Below are positions 12,101-20,993 of a stretch of DNA of 21,979 nt, piece after piece (the first letter of the stretch is position 1; the number at the start of each line of letters is the position of its first letter). The stretch comes from Hypsibius dujardini. Taxonomy: Eukaryota; Tardigrada; Eutardigrada; Parachela; Hypsibiidae. The position numbers were made by a program, and so were the translations under genes. Below the pieces are notes generated by a model. The model had not been told where the DNA came from. It worked only from the letters and a program-made list of their open reading frames with translations, and made no database searches. The stretch lies in assembly GCA_001579985.1 (NCBI GenBank), contig LRSR01000042.1, positions 1-21,979 of the forward strand. The letters are read 5' to 3'.

Positions 12101-12775
12101 ATGGTCGGTTGAGGAGCCTGCACAGACGGTGCGATGGTGACCAGTGGTAATGCGCTCGCAGCTGTCGTTTTGTTTAAATTAAGCCTGCAAGTCAGCAGAC
12201 GTTCCTGGTAGAAAACAGTATGCATGTACGCCTGCCAGCTCATCTGCCTGTTTGTCTGTCTGTCTGTCTGCCTGTCCCTTTGTCTGTCTGCTCAGCAACA
12301 ACTTCTATCGTTAATGGTATGCTGAATTGCTCAACTGTTTCGGCAACAGCTGTCTATTTTGCCAGCGGCAACATAGCAGGTCTTTCACCCGGTGTCAACA
12401 ACCGCCCTAAGCGTAACCCATACCAGTCCTTCGCAGTGGTACCTCACTTTTCAGACACCTTAGCCTTACTGTGTGCTGAGTGATTTTGAGAAATCCTCCA
12501 ACGTGAAGGCACTCTTCGCCAGGTCCAACGCGTTCGCGCTGGTCCCCGCAAACATATCCGACTGGCTGCCCGGCGTACCAAACTGTAGGGTGGTAAAACC
12601 GCCGGTTGGCAGACCACCGCCCATTGGCGCCCCCGACGACACCGCCGCACTCCCGAACTGTTGCGTCGACTTCTGCCAGGCCTCGTTGAACTGAAGAAGT
12701 TTACAGAAGTAATAAAACAGATTAAGCCGAATTATGGCTTCACGATACGAGAGGAGCTGACAGATAGACAAACAT

Positions 12776-12834
<59 letters not shown>

Positions 12835-13533
12835 GGCGGCTAGTCATATCGGCAGACAGAGTGGCAGGCAAAGAGGCCGACAAACAGATGGATAGACAGA
12901 TAGACAGGCAGACAGGCAGGCAAACAGACATGGCCGATCGAGACGCCGACGAACAGTCAGGCAGACAAATAGGGAGACCTTGTCCTGCACAAAGTTCTGA
13001 GGCAGCGACCACATTCCATTCTGCCGGAAAATGCTATTAATCTGCGTCTGCAAGTCCGAAGAGGATTGCACTGCTGTAGCCCCGCTGTTTGTTGCCCAGT
13101 TCTGCGCCGGAAATGTCATCGGCTGCTGCATCTGCAACGGGGCGGGACGCTGTTGCGGCTGGATATTAGTCCACGACGGCGAGGAACCCGCAAAAAAGTT
13201 GTCGACCATCGGGGAAGAGGGTATTTGCCGGTTCGAACCGAACCCATGGGCGATATCGCTGAAGCTTTGAAAGTTGGTCGGCGAAGAGGGAGCCGAGTTG
13301 AAGGGGCTAGGTATTGGTGCAAAGGACGGCTGAAAGGAGAAGGTTCCGAATGGGGAGGAACTGGCAAAGTTCTGGTTGAAAAAGTTCGGGAACGCCGAGG
13401 AGAATCCGCTGTTGCCGGACGCGTCGCTGCGGCCGAAGAAATTCCGTCCGAAATTCTGACGACGACGGCGCTGTCCTTGGACATTGCTACTGAAAAGGGC
13501 TAAAAAGAGCGTTAAAAGTAGGACGGAATTCAT
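7655..13533 (-). CDS. Secreted animal heme peroxidase (peroxidasin/MPO-type domain) with long low-complexity N-terminal extension
   Basis: Exons in transcript order: 12979-13533, 12470-12690, 11966-12184, 11719-11882, 11538-11650, 10541-10564, 10445-10459, 10306-10381, 10017-10081, 9855-9963, 9728-9778, 9547-9657, 9447-9469, 9194-9346, 8417-8952, 7973-8145, 7791-7896, 7655-7718. The sum is 2778 nt, 925 aa plus stop. The ATG at 13533 opens a signal peptide (hydrophobic core [10 protein letters not shown], likely cut after VQG). Residues 21-330 are rich in F, N, S, P, Q and A. The peroxidase domain starts near QCNNI and continues with [21 protein letters not shown] (distal Asp433, His434), the calcium loop TAFIDAS (513-519), AGDNR (Arg578), MRVGH (proximal His682), [10 protein letters not shown] (Asn763) and NPRIPC near the end. 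The Glu that normally esterifies heme, three residues after Arg578, is Val581. No Ig, LRR or VWC domains of true peroxidasin are present. It is expected to oxidise halide or tyrosine substrates outside the cell, perhaps in matrix or shell cross-linking; that role is inference. Confidence 0.93.
8201..8341. repeat. CTGT array, peroxidase intron 8146-8416
   Basis: Dense CTGT/TTGT units. Translated on the + strand they give the spurious periodic CLSV pattern. Confidence 0.85.
9003..9170. repeat. CAGA array, peroxidase intron 8953-9193
   Basis: A perfect core of CAGA units lies at about 9121-9155, with degenerate units on both sides. Confidence 0.88.
9447..9469 (-). other. 23-nt microexon of the heme peroxidase (GDNRCNVQ, catalytic Arg)
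   Basis: The exon is flanked by TTTACAG and GTAAGT. It supplies the catalytic Arg of the AGDxR motif; the first Gly codon is split with the upstream exon. Its length is not a multiple of three, so skipping it would shift the frame. Confidence 0.85.
10139..10287. repeat. CAGA array, peroxidase intron 10082-10305
   Basis: Degenerate CAGA, CAGC and GAAA units in a 224-nt intron. Confidence 0.8.
10445..10459 (-). other. 15-nt microexon of the heme peroxidase (DHDIT, distal catalytic His and heme-linking Asp)
   Basis: The exon lies between acceptor ATACAG and a weak donor, ACG|GTGCGA. Both ends are phase 0. It contributes only five residues, D-H-D-I-T. These include the Asp that esterifies heme and the distal His; the third residue (Asp) is a calcium ligand in the family. 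The next exon continues with QTPRAQL, as expected. Confidence 0.82.
10541..10564 (-). other. 24-nt microexon of the heme peroxidase (distal heme pocket, FMQFGQFL)
   Basis: The exon is flanked by acceptor TTGCAG and donor GTACGT and is phase 0 at both ends. It encodes the strand before the distal His, where most relatives have MQWGQFL; here the Trp is Phe. It joins in frame to the exon at 11538-11650 and to the next microexon. Confidence 0.85.
10565..11537 (-). other. 973-nt peroxidase intron without tetranucleotide array
   Basis: This is the longest intron in the window and lies directly upstream of the two active-site microexons. It is AT-rich and holds only short open frames that match nothing I recognise. 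I see no terminal repeats or coding signal. Confidence 0.6.
12244..12292. repeat. CTGT array, peroxidase intron 12185-12469
   Basis: Compact CTGT run near the 3' end of the intron in the sense of transcription. Confidence 0.8.
12758..12967. repeat. CAGA array with long perfect core, peroxidase intron 12691-12978
   Basis: About 14 perfect CAGA units lie at about 12777-12834, the longest pure tract in the window. Degenerate units continue to about 12967. Confidence 0.92.
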
Positions 13534-14320
13534 TTTGTCTGCAGATACAGACACGCGTGCACGTGTTTGGCAAAAAAAAGATTGAAATGAGCTCCCCCGA
13601 TGTGTCTTGCAGTATTTTATTTAACTCACGATCATGTATTCGGATTGAGAGTTTAATATACGTTACATAAGGCCAGTACAAGTACCCTTGAACGTTGAAC
13701 GTTGAAGACACACCGGATATATATATTTTATGCGTTAATTGCCTCTCTAAACACGCTTGTCTGGCTGGGGGCGCTCAAATCTAGCTATTGATTCCTGGAC
13801 TTAAGGATTGTTTTTGGGGGGTGAATCATCCCCAGAGAATGTCACACTGTCACTTGTTCAAGAGAGAGGTGTCACAATCGCCACCTCTTACTACGCCCGG
13901 AAGGTATTGTCTGTGTGGGGACACCTTCAAAGAAAGACGAGTGTCTATCGAAGTGTGTAGTCAGTCACAATGTCAAAAAATCCGGAAACATCCGGCTGAT
14001 TCACTTTGGTGGTTTTGAGGAATTTGCTAGAGAACTCTTGAATGTGCAACAGGTGGAACCAATATGTCACGTTCACGTTCTTGTGCATTATAAATGTATT
14101 CTATGGAACTATTAAGCACTAATGTTTTCGATAACAGCAAAAGCAGCCAAAAAAGCGCAGACTGTAGTAGTAAAAAATCGCATTTCTGAAATTGAAGATC
14201 AATATAACGTAGGGAAATAAGAGATGCTGAGGAACAAAAAAACATGAAAGCGTTTCATGATGGAGTGTGTGTAAAACTTAAAAAAATCCGTGAGACGCAT
14301 GAACCATGACGGAATAATAA
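13534..14320 (-). promoter_or_regulatory. Upstream region of the heme peroxidase and 3' flank of presenilin
   Basis: No gene is seen. On the minus strand a TATA-like AT run lies at about 13714-13732. A GTGAGT donor (13624-13629) and a CTGCAG acceptor (13539-13544) could bound a 91-nt 5'-UTR intron ending just before the ATG. A 7-bp tandem repeat (AACGTTG twice) lies at 13691-13704. The promoter role is inferred from position. Confidence 0.35.
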
Positions 14321-16530
14321 TCATATGAAGACCTGCTCGCTGGCGAGGCTGTCAGAGAACGGTTTCACCAGGCTGCTGGTGGCAAAGTAGAAGATCACAC
14401 CGAAGATAATCGAGATCGGGAGGGCGGGCAGTGCCTTGCGGTACATGGCCAAGAGTAGGAGTGTCAAGCAGAGACCCTTAACGTCAAAAAAAGGGAAGTT
14501 TGAAACATGTCTACAATGCCTACAATATCAACCAATCAATCGATCTGCTGACTAAGCGTTCTCTTACAATGAGTATGGCGACGAAGCAAGCCAGAGTAGT
14601 ATTCCAGTCGCCGTACGAGGACGCCTTGCCGACAAGGACGGAATAGAAGATGAAGTCACCGAGACCCAATTTTATCCCTCCTATGGAATCGAAAATTCAT
14701 TCGCTTAATAAAAGTAATCCCTTAGTCCGGAATGCTCAAGCTGCGTACGTTCTTCCTCTTCCTCCGGGACCGAATTCCGTTGATGAGCCGGCGCCGCTGG
14801 TTGCCTGACTACAACTGCATCAGCGCCGGCGATACCTTCATCACCATCCGTCAGCGCTTGCTGGCTGGACCGCCGCTGGCGCCTGGTGCGGGAGGTGGCT
14901 GTGACGGGACCGGCCGGCGTAGCGCCACCTTCGACATCGTCCACGGCAAGGACGTATGCGTAGAGAACCGATGCTGGAAGAAAAATCCTTGCAAAAATCC
15001 AAAGCAACCGCAAATCTGCGACTCAAAGGAAGTTGTGCTCACATGTATAGATAAGACCGGGAAAGATGGGTTCGTTGCGTTCTTGGGCGGTTTCCACCAG
15101 AATCCGCAGTGGTCCGTTCGGACAGAGGACGGCAACGAGATCTGCAACGAGGCAAATAAAGGGAGATAACAAGCAAGTCCGTAAGACTTCAAATAAAAAA
15201 TGTGAAAGAGTCACAGTGGGACTTAAAGAATCACTGAAGTAAACAGACGACCGGCCGGGCAGACAAACAGACGGTAAAAACGAATGAATAGATCGATTTA
15301 ACAGGCACACACAGAGATGAAGGCTAACAGTAGAAATACAGGTAAAATTTCAGACAAAACAACGTAGCCTCCAAGCGTACCCCAAAGAGAGATCACCACC
15401 AACAGCACCCAGGTCGTCCAGTCCGGCAGATACTTAATGAATGTCAACGCCATCAACGCACTGATAATGATCAAGTATGCCTGCTGCAGCAGCAACGGAC
15501 CCGTCCCGTGGATGCACACCATACCGACACATCCAAAGTTCCAAATGAGGATGGCCAATGTGATGTAGTCCATGGGGACATTGTAAGTGCGAAACACTTC
15601 CCCCAGGTAAATGTAGGAAAAGAGGAAGAGGAGCATCAACGATGACATGATCAACCAGCCAGAGATAATCTGAAACATTTTAACCAACCAGAACGTAAAA
15701 GAGCAATGAAGGTGTTTTTAAAAGGCACGCGGATCAGTACCTTATAGCAGCGGTATTTGTAGAGAGCAATGAGCACAAACGTCATAACAACAATCACACC
15801 GAGCATGATTCCGGCGTTGGCAAGCGAATTCCACACTTTAGTCCCGGTGTCCGTGGACGTCTCATGGAACGGTGTGTACACACTGGGGGAAAAATAAAGT
15901 CATATGAATAGTCAGTCAAGCAATCCATCAATAAAAGCAGCAGAATCCTCCCGCCAAGGATAATATCGACCGATTATTTGCTCCATTCGTCATTCACTTA
16001 CAGATATCCATTCCGTTCGGTGTAAAAATTTAAAGAAGTGATGGTGGCCACCACCACCAACATGCACAGCGCCACCGGGACAAACAGCTTCATCACATGC
16101 TCCGCCCCGTATTTCAACTCCTCCTCCTCCTCCAGTTCCGCCGCGGCCTCATCCAGGGCTCTCCTCTGCAGATCCTCCGGTCCTGGCTCACCGGACGGCC
16201 TAGTCCGAGTCCGCTGCGCCGGCCTTGGCTCATGTCCGCGCGATCCAGATGGTCCATCACGGTGGCCTCCACGCTCCGGTGCTTGATTGGTTGATTGACT
16301 CGCTACAACATGACTTGCACCGCGTGCCGTCGATTGATTGGTTGATTGAGTGACAACGTCGGGCATTGGGCCGTGCGATCTGCCACGTTTTGTACCGCGG
16401 GTCTGCAAGCAAAGAAGTGTCACGCAGAACCATGGTAGAGAACGAAATTGCCTACCGGTTGATCGGATGTAGAGTGGGATTGGTCCAGCGCGACCGTGTG
16501 CATTTCGTCGGCATCGCCCGCGACCATCAT
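14321..16530 (-). CDS. PSEN: Presenilin, catalytic aspartyl protease subunit of gamma-secretase
   Basis: Presenilin cuts single-pass membrane proteins such as Notch within the bilayer, together with nicastrin, APH-1 and PEN-2. Exons in transcript order: 16456-16530, 16002-16402, 15741-15882, 15381-15669, 15043-15141, 14749-14973, 14568-14680, 14321-14476. The sum is exactly 1500 nt, 499 aa (human PSEN1 is 467). An acidic, disordered N-terminus leads into [15 protein letters not shown] and TM1. [18 protein letters not shown] and [20 protein letters not shown] follow. The first catalytic Asp (303) lies in [11 protein letters not shown], split by an intron; the usual Tyr before it is Trp. The cytoplasmic loop ends in EEEEERGIK, followed by GLGD with the second Asp (419), then PALP (465-468) and the C-terminus SLASEQVFI. 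The start is the first in-frame ATG after a stop just upstream of 16617. A further 5' exon cannot be excluded, since AG acceptors lie upstream. The gene is divergent from UBA3. Confidence 0.96.
15240..15272. repeat. Short CAGA-like tract, presenilin intron 15142-15380
   Basis: A few CAGA/GGCA units lie in the only presenilin intron longer than 120 nt. Confidence 0.5.
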
Positions 16531-17302
16531 GGGAAGCGACTCGGGCAGTGGTGTGAACTCAATGCGCGATGTTTCCAGCGAGCGTAGGGCCAAGTCCTGG
16601 TGAGCAATTGTGCTCACCTATTCCGGAAAATCAGTTGAGTATTAAAATTACTTTGAAAATTTAGCCGAAAACGAAAACAAAAGGGAGATTCTAATCGGTT
16701 ATCTTTTAGAATCTAGCATTCTTTTTTTGCTGGAGCGGAGTTCATTCGGTTCACTTCCTAACTCACCAGTTCAGCGCGTTCACTGATTCTCCGTTCTCCC
16801 ATCCTGGTTCTCAAGCTCGTCAAAATCCCGCACTGGCAATGACGATCCTGCGTGATCCAAAGTAAAATTTCCGCAAGAAGAGATAGTTTAGATTTTTTTT
16901 TTCACGGCTCAAGCAAGGTAATTACCAGGTTGCATGGCCGCGCCCTTTCTAAGCTTGGGGGGCCGCTCTACTGAGTGTCTCAATTTGGACGCCTCCCGCC
17001 TGCGGTACTACCAGTTTTGCTAGCGGAGTGTACAAGGAAAATGCCTCTCAATTTTCAGTGATCGGTTTGATTTGATTCACACAATTCAGTCGTAACGACC
17101 ACCAGACTGCGCTTCCAGACAGACCGGGCGGGACTTATTTATGTTTGCTCTGACGCGACCACAAGATCACACCTTCTGTCCGCTAACCACACCGTCTGCC
17201 GAAGCCAATCAGATGGATTTTAAATCCACTGTTTTCTCTCACTCCCGAAACTTTTTCCTCCTGCTTTTTATTCCTCCGCAGACGATTGGATCTCGAAGAG
17301 CA
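16531..17302. promoter_or_regulatory. Divergent promoter interval shared by presenilin (-) and UBA3 (+)
   Basis: The two start codons point away from each other across about 770 bp. The left part is partly transcribed leader. An AG acceptor ending at 17281 suggests a 5'-UTR splice or trans-splice site for UBA3. A 9-bp inverted repeat (16686-16694 with 16706-16714) is followed by a T-run. Core promoter elements were not identified. Confidence 0.45.
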
Positions 17303-19365
17303 ATGGCGTTGGAAGATGGCGCGAATGGGGACGAAGCGGACGCCATCCAGGGCATGGATTACGGGGACGACAACGTCTCAGCTGATGAAGTCGACGACGG
17401 CGCTCCCCAGCAAGATCCGCGTTACAAATCCATCTCCAATTTGATACTTCGCCCAGGCGCCATGACCCGGCAGGATTTTGAACCGTGCTCGGAAGTGAGC
17501 TTTACAAAATTCGCTGTTGTTTTTGTTGGAATAAGTTAAATAAGATATAATTTGAGACTAAATTTGCAGCTCCTGGATTTCATACAAAATACCTGCAAAG
17601 TCCTCATCGTCGGCGCCGGCGGATTGGGCTGCGAACTGTTGAAGAATTTGGTGCGTCCCCTGTAGCCGATGATCAGACTGGTGAATGATGCTGTTGTTTG
17701 TACAGGCACTGTTAGGATTCCGGGATCTGCATGTGATCGACATGGACACGATTGATTTGTCCAATTTGAATCGGCAGTTTTTGTTCAGGTATGTGGTGCT
17801 TGATTGGTCGACTGACAGAAATTTTACTTGTATCTACTTTCTTTCAATTGATTGAACAACTTACATACCATGAAAAGCTACTTAATTCTCTTTGGGAGTC
17901 TCAAAGTTAGTTCGAGATTTATAGGTAGCCGTGTTGTTTAAAATATTTAAATAGTGATTTCAATTAGTCGACAATAGTTTTTTATTTTTAATTAAATTTA
18001 GAATCAGATGCCTAATCACGTGTTGACTTTTAATTTAATTGAAATTATAACTAAATATATAATATATATAATATAAATAAATACAAAGTCAGACCTTGAT
18101 CACGACGTGCTGATTTTTAATTTAATTTAAATTCCAACAATACTGCTTCGAGTGATGGCTACTTGATGGATTGTTTGATTGAACTTGTAGATGCGAAGTG
18201 CCAGTTGAAAAATAAAATTGATTATGTGGATCAGCGAAGGAGGGTAAACCGGCATCCCAGTCGACAGTAATAAGATGTCTCTATTTTTTGTGACATTTGT
18301 CAGTTAAGTGTCGGTTCATCCCTTCCCTAGGCATAACGATATCGGGAAGAGCAAAGCCGAATGCGCAGCCAACTTCATCAACACCCGAATTCCTAGTTGC
18401 ACTGTCACTCCGTAAGTGCTCCTCGGCCCGATTCGTTTGTTAACCACATTACGTATGACTGAATGCAAGTTCTATGCCACAGATACTGCAAACGGATTGA
18501 GGACTTCGATGAGGACTTCTATCGTGGTACGGGAAGATTTCTCGACTTTTGTCTTGATTTCCTAATCGACTTAACCTTCCTCTTGCCTCCTAGGTTTTAG
18601 CGTTATCGTCTGCGGACTGGATTCGATAGTGGCCCGTCGCTGGATGAACGGCATGCTGGTAAGAAGAAAGTTCTCAGTGGAATCTCAACGCGAACGTCTG
18701 AGCTTTAACTGTCTCACTGGTTGCGGATGCCTTAGTTGTCCATGGTGGCGTACGACGACGAGGGCAACCCGGATCCGACGACAGTCAAGCCTTTGATCGA
18801 CGGCGGGACGGAGGGCTTTAAAGGCAACGTGCGATCAGTTGTTCCCGGGATAACGGCTTGTCTAGAGTGTTCCATTGATCTTTACCCGCCGGCGGTAAGG
18901 AGGTTGATGCGATGTGTTGTCCTCGATCTAAATCTCTACCTGGTGTACGATTATTGTGTTTCTGTCTTCTCCAGGTTAACTTTCCGATGTGCACAATCGC
19001 TCATACACCTCGCCTGCCGGAGCACTGCATTGAGTACGTCAAAGTACTCTTGTGGCCGAAAGAGGAACCTTTTGGAGGTAGGTGTTGGAATGCTGATTCG
19101 GAGGAGGAAGAAGAAAAAGAAAGCAGAGAGTTGTCCGTGCAAGATGTCGGGTTCTTGTGTAGCTGGTATCGGGGTCGATGGAGATGATCCCAAGCATATC
19201 AGCTGGATCTGTGGAAAGGCTGAGGACCGAGCCAAGGAGTTTGGGATTGAGGGGGTCACCTACCGGCTAACTTTGGGTACTTATTCCTGTAATTTACTGA
19301 CCGATAGAGATTTTCAGACTGGCAGACAGAGAGACAGACAGACAAACAAACAAACAAACAAACAA

Positions 19366-19416
<51 letters not shown>

Positions 19417-20242
19417 GCCAGACAGATAGCCAGACATACAGACAGCAGACGGCCATAGCAGACAGTCAGACAGGAGGCAAGCCTGAAACAGGCTCAAACC
19501 GACGTCGATTAGTTATAGAAAGCAGGTTTTACCTTCTTCTTAGGAGTGATAAAGAACATCATTCCGGCGGTGGCTTCAACAAATGCTGTGATTGCTGGTA
19601 AGAGGTTGTTGCTACCCTTCACATTCACAGCCGTAATATTGCACCTGTGAATCATAGCTGCGTGTGCGACGGAAGTCTTCAAAGTTGCATCGTCGATGTA
19701 CGCTCCATTGGACAATTACTTCCTCTTCAATGACGTGGATGGCGTTTACTCCAGCAGCTTCTCATACGAACGAAATGTACATATTTCCACTAGCTCATGC
19801 GCGCCTTATCACCAAAGCAAGCTACCCTCTAAATCAGCAACTTGCTGTTTTTTATTTAGCCGGAATGCTTGGCCTGCTCCCAGAAGCCTCAGCTCATCAC
19901 CGCGAAACCCTTGGACACCCTGCAGGATCTTATTGATGCACTGAAGGAGCACCCACTGTTGTAAGAACTTCCTTGACACGTTTCGAAGTGTGACCTTTTT
20001 TGGGTAGTCGTCGTTTTATTTCGTTTTGTCATCGCAGCCAAATGCGCTCTCCCGGCATCACGACGAAAATAAATGGAAAGTCCAAGACCCTGTACATGCC
20101 GAACGTGCCCATGCTGGAGGCGCAGACACGTGAGAATCTGGAGCGATCGCTAGCCGATCTGGGCTTCCTGGATGGGCAGGAGCTGGTGGTGGTCGACGTG
20201 ACGTCACCTACAGCTAGAGTTTTGACTGTTAAGTTCCCGTGA
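17303..20242 (+). CDS. UBA3: NEDD8-activating enzyme E1 catalytic subunit (UBA3)
   Basis: With NAE1/APP-BP1, UBA3 adenylates NEDD8, holds it as a thioester and passes it to UBE2M for cullin neddylation. Exons: 17303-17494, 17570-17650, 17706-17788, 18331-18411, 18483-18526, 18594-18658, 18736-18894, 18975-19077, 19163-19276, 19544-19597, 19658-19776, 19860-19960, 20038-20242. The total is 1401 nt, 466 aa (human 463). Visible motifs are the ATP-binding [13 protein letters not shown] (residues 79-91) and [22 protein letters not shown], and the zinc ligands TACLEC (Cys224, Cys227) and ECLACS (Cys368, Cys371). The catalytic Cys241 lies in NFPMCTI, followed by [16 protein letters not shown] and [10 protein letters not shown]. 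The C-terminal ubiquitin-fold domain ends in [13 protein letters not shown] and binds the E2. The N-terminus is acidic and not conserved. The reading frame stays open upstream to 17141, but a good acceptor ends at 17281, so I start at ATG 17303. Confidence 0.96.
17789..18330 (+). other. 542-nt AT-rich UBA3 intron
   Basis: This intron lacks a CAGA/CTGT array. It holds an AT-rich stretch at about 17930-18130, including a TA-rich microsatellite at about 18050-18082. The phrase TTTTTAATTTAATT occurs near 18030 and again near 18115 beside similar flanks, suggesting a diverged local duplication. Confidence 0.55.
19319..19472. repeat. Compound (CAAA)n(CAGA)n array, UBA3 intron 19277-19543
   Basis: About six CAAA units at about 19342-19369 pass directly into about twelve CAGA units to about 19418, then degenerate copies follow. 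Confidence 0.9.
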
Positions 20243-20349
20243 GAAATGATTCACGATTGTGGTCTGGTGACATGTGATACGTATATAGAGCGGGCGTTCG
20301 TGTTTTGGCCTTGTTCCGTCGAACAGCCTCTCGCTTTTTTCGTTTACAT

Positions 20350-20369
20350 TTACTAGTACGTACTAGTAA
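20350..20369. repeat. 20-bp perfect palindrome in the UBA3 3' flank
   Basis: TTACTAGTAC is followed at once by its reverse complement, with no spacer. The next outward base pair breaks the symmetry. Confidence 0.9.
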
Positions 20370-20701
20370 TACAAAATTGTGCAAGTGGTCAACGCTAATG
20401 TTCGTCATAGTTCCTGAAGGGAACGCTGAACCCCGCCTCCGCAAAACAACACCGCTTTTCACAAAACATTTTCAACTATACGTTTTGACCCTGTCATATC
20501 CGCACTTTAATCAAAATTCAATTGCTTTTTTTCTGGCAAGGGAAGGGCTCCACTCTCACTCTAGAAGATGGAAGCTGGCACGTTTATATTTCAGCATACG
20601 TTTATGTGCGCTAGTTTGTTGATATTTATTCCGCTGAAAGAACAAAAAATAATATTCCACACTTCAAATTAATAATATTTTTGGAAATAACTCCCGCGTT
20701 A

Positions 20702-20763
20702 ATACATAAATGGCGTTGTCAATGTTATACTGTAAGCCACGTCGATTGATTGTTGATTTTAGT
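20702..20763 (+). repeat. Diverged direct repeat, copy 1
   Basis: Aligns with about 21899-21962 at very roughly 70-75% identity by eye, sharing TACATA-ATGGCG, CAATGTTA and TTGATTG in order. Family unknown. Confidence 0.5.
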
Positions 20764-20817
20764 GAAGTATACATGTTTGATTCATTGATTTTGAGTCAGT
20801 TATGCATTTTTAATAAC

Positions 20818-20993
20818 AGTTGGCGTTTGTAGCCGGCAGTTGAAATGCCATGTTAGACTGTAGGAGGAGGCGTCTTAAAGGCCGGGCAGATAAGACGCCT
20901 ATCCATAGGAAAAAAGCTTCTTATCTGCCCGGCATTTAAGACGCCTCCTACAGTCCAACAAGGCGTCATAACTGCCGGCTACAAGCGCTAACT
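20818..20993. mobile_element. Foldback (MITE-like) element with arms of about 75-78 bp
   Basis: The left arm (20818-20895) and right arm (20919-20993) are imperfect inverted copies. The best blocks are GCCGGGCAGATAAG with its complement next to the loop, GACTGTAGGAGG with GGCGTCTTAAA, and TTGTAGCCGGCAGTT at the outer end. The loop is about 23 nt. There is no coding capacity. TAA occurs at 20811-20813 and 20998-21000, a possible 3-bp target duplication as made by PIF/Harbinger elements, but this is weak. Confidence 0.75.

Larger units (their letters stand above)
20243..20817. other. UBA3 3' flank, no gene seen
   Basis: The 3' UTR probably lies here. No AATAAA is found close to the stop. The only structured feature is the palindrome at 20350-20369. 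Confidence 0.5.

Noticed and set aside
17141-17302. UBA3 start at the upstream in-frame ATG (17141 or 17213)
   Set aside because: The added residues are unlike any E1 N-terminus and cross a pyrimidine tract plus AG that looks like an acceptor. ATG 17303 gives a protein of the usual length.
97-20242. ANAPC1 and UBA3 as a functional ubiquitin-pathway cluster
   Set aside because: They are separated by two unrelated genes on the opposite strand, and animal gene order rarely reflects pathway.
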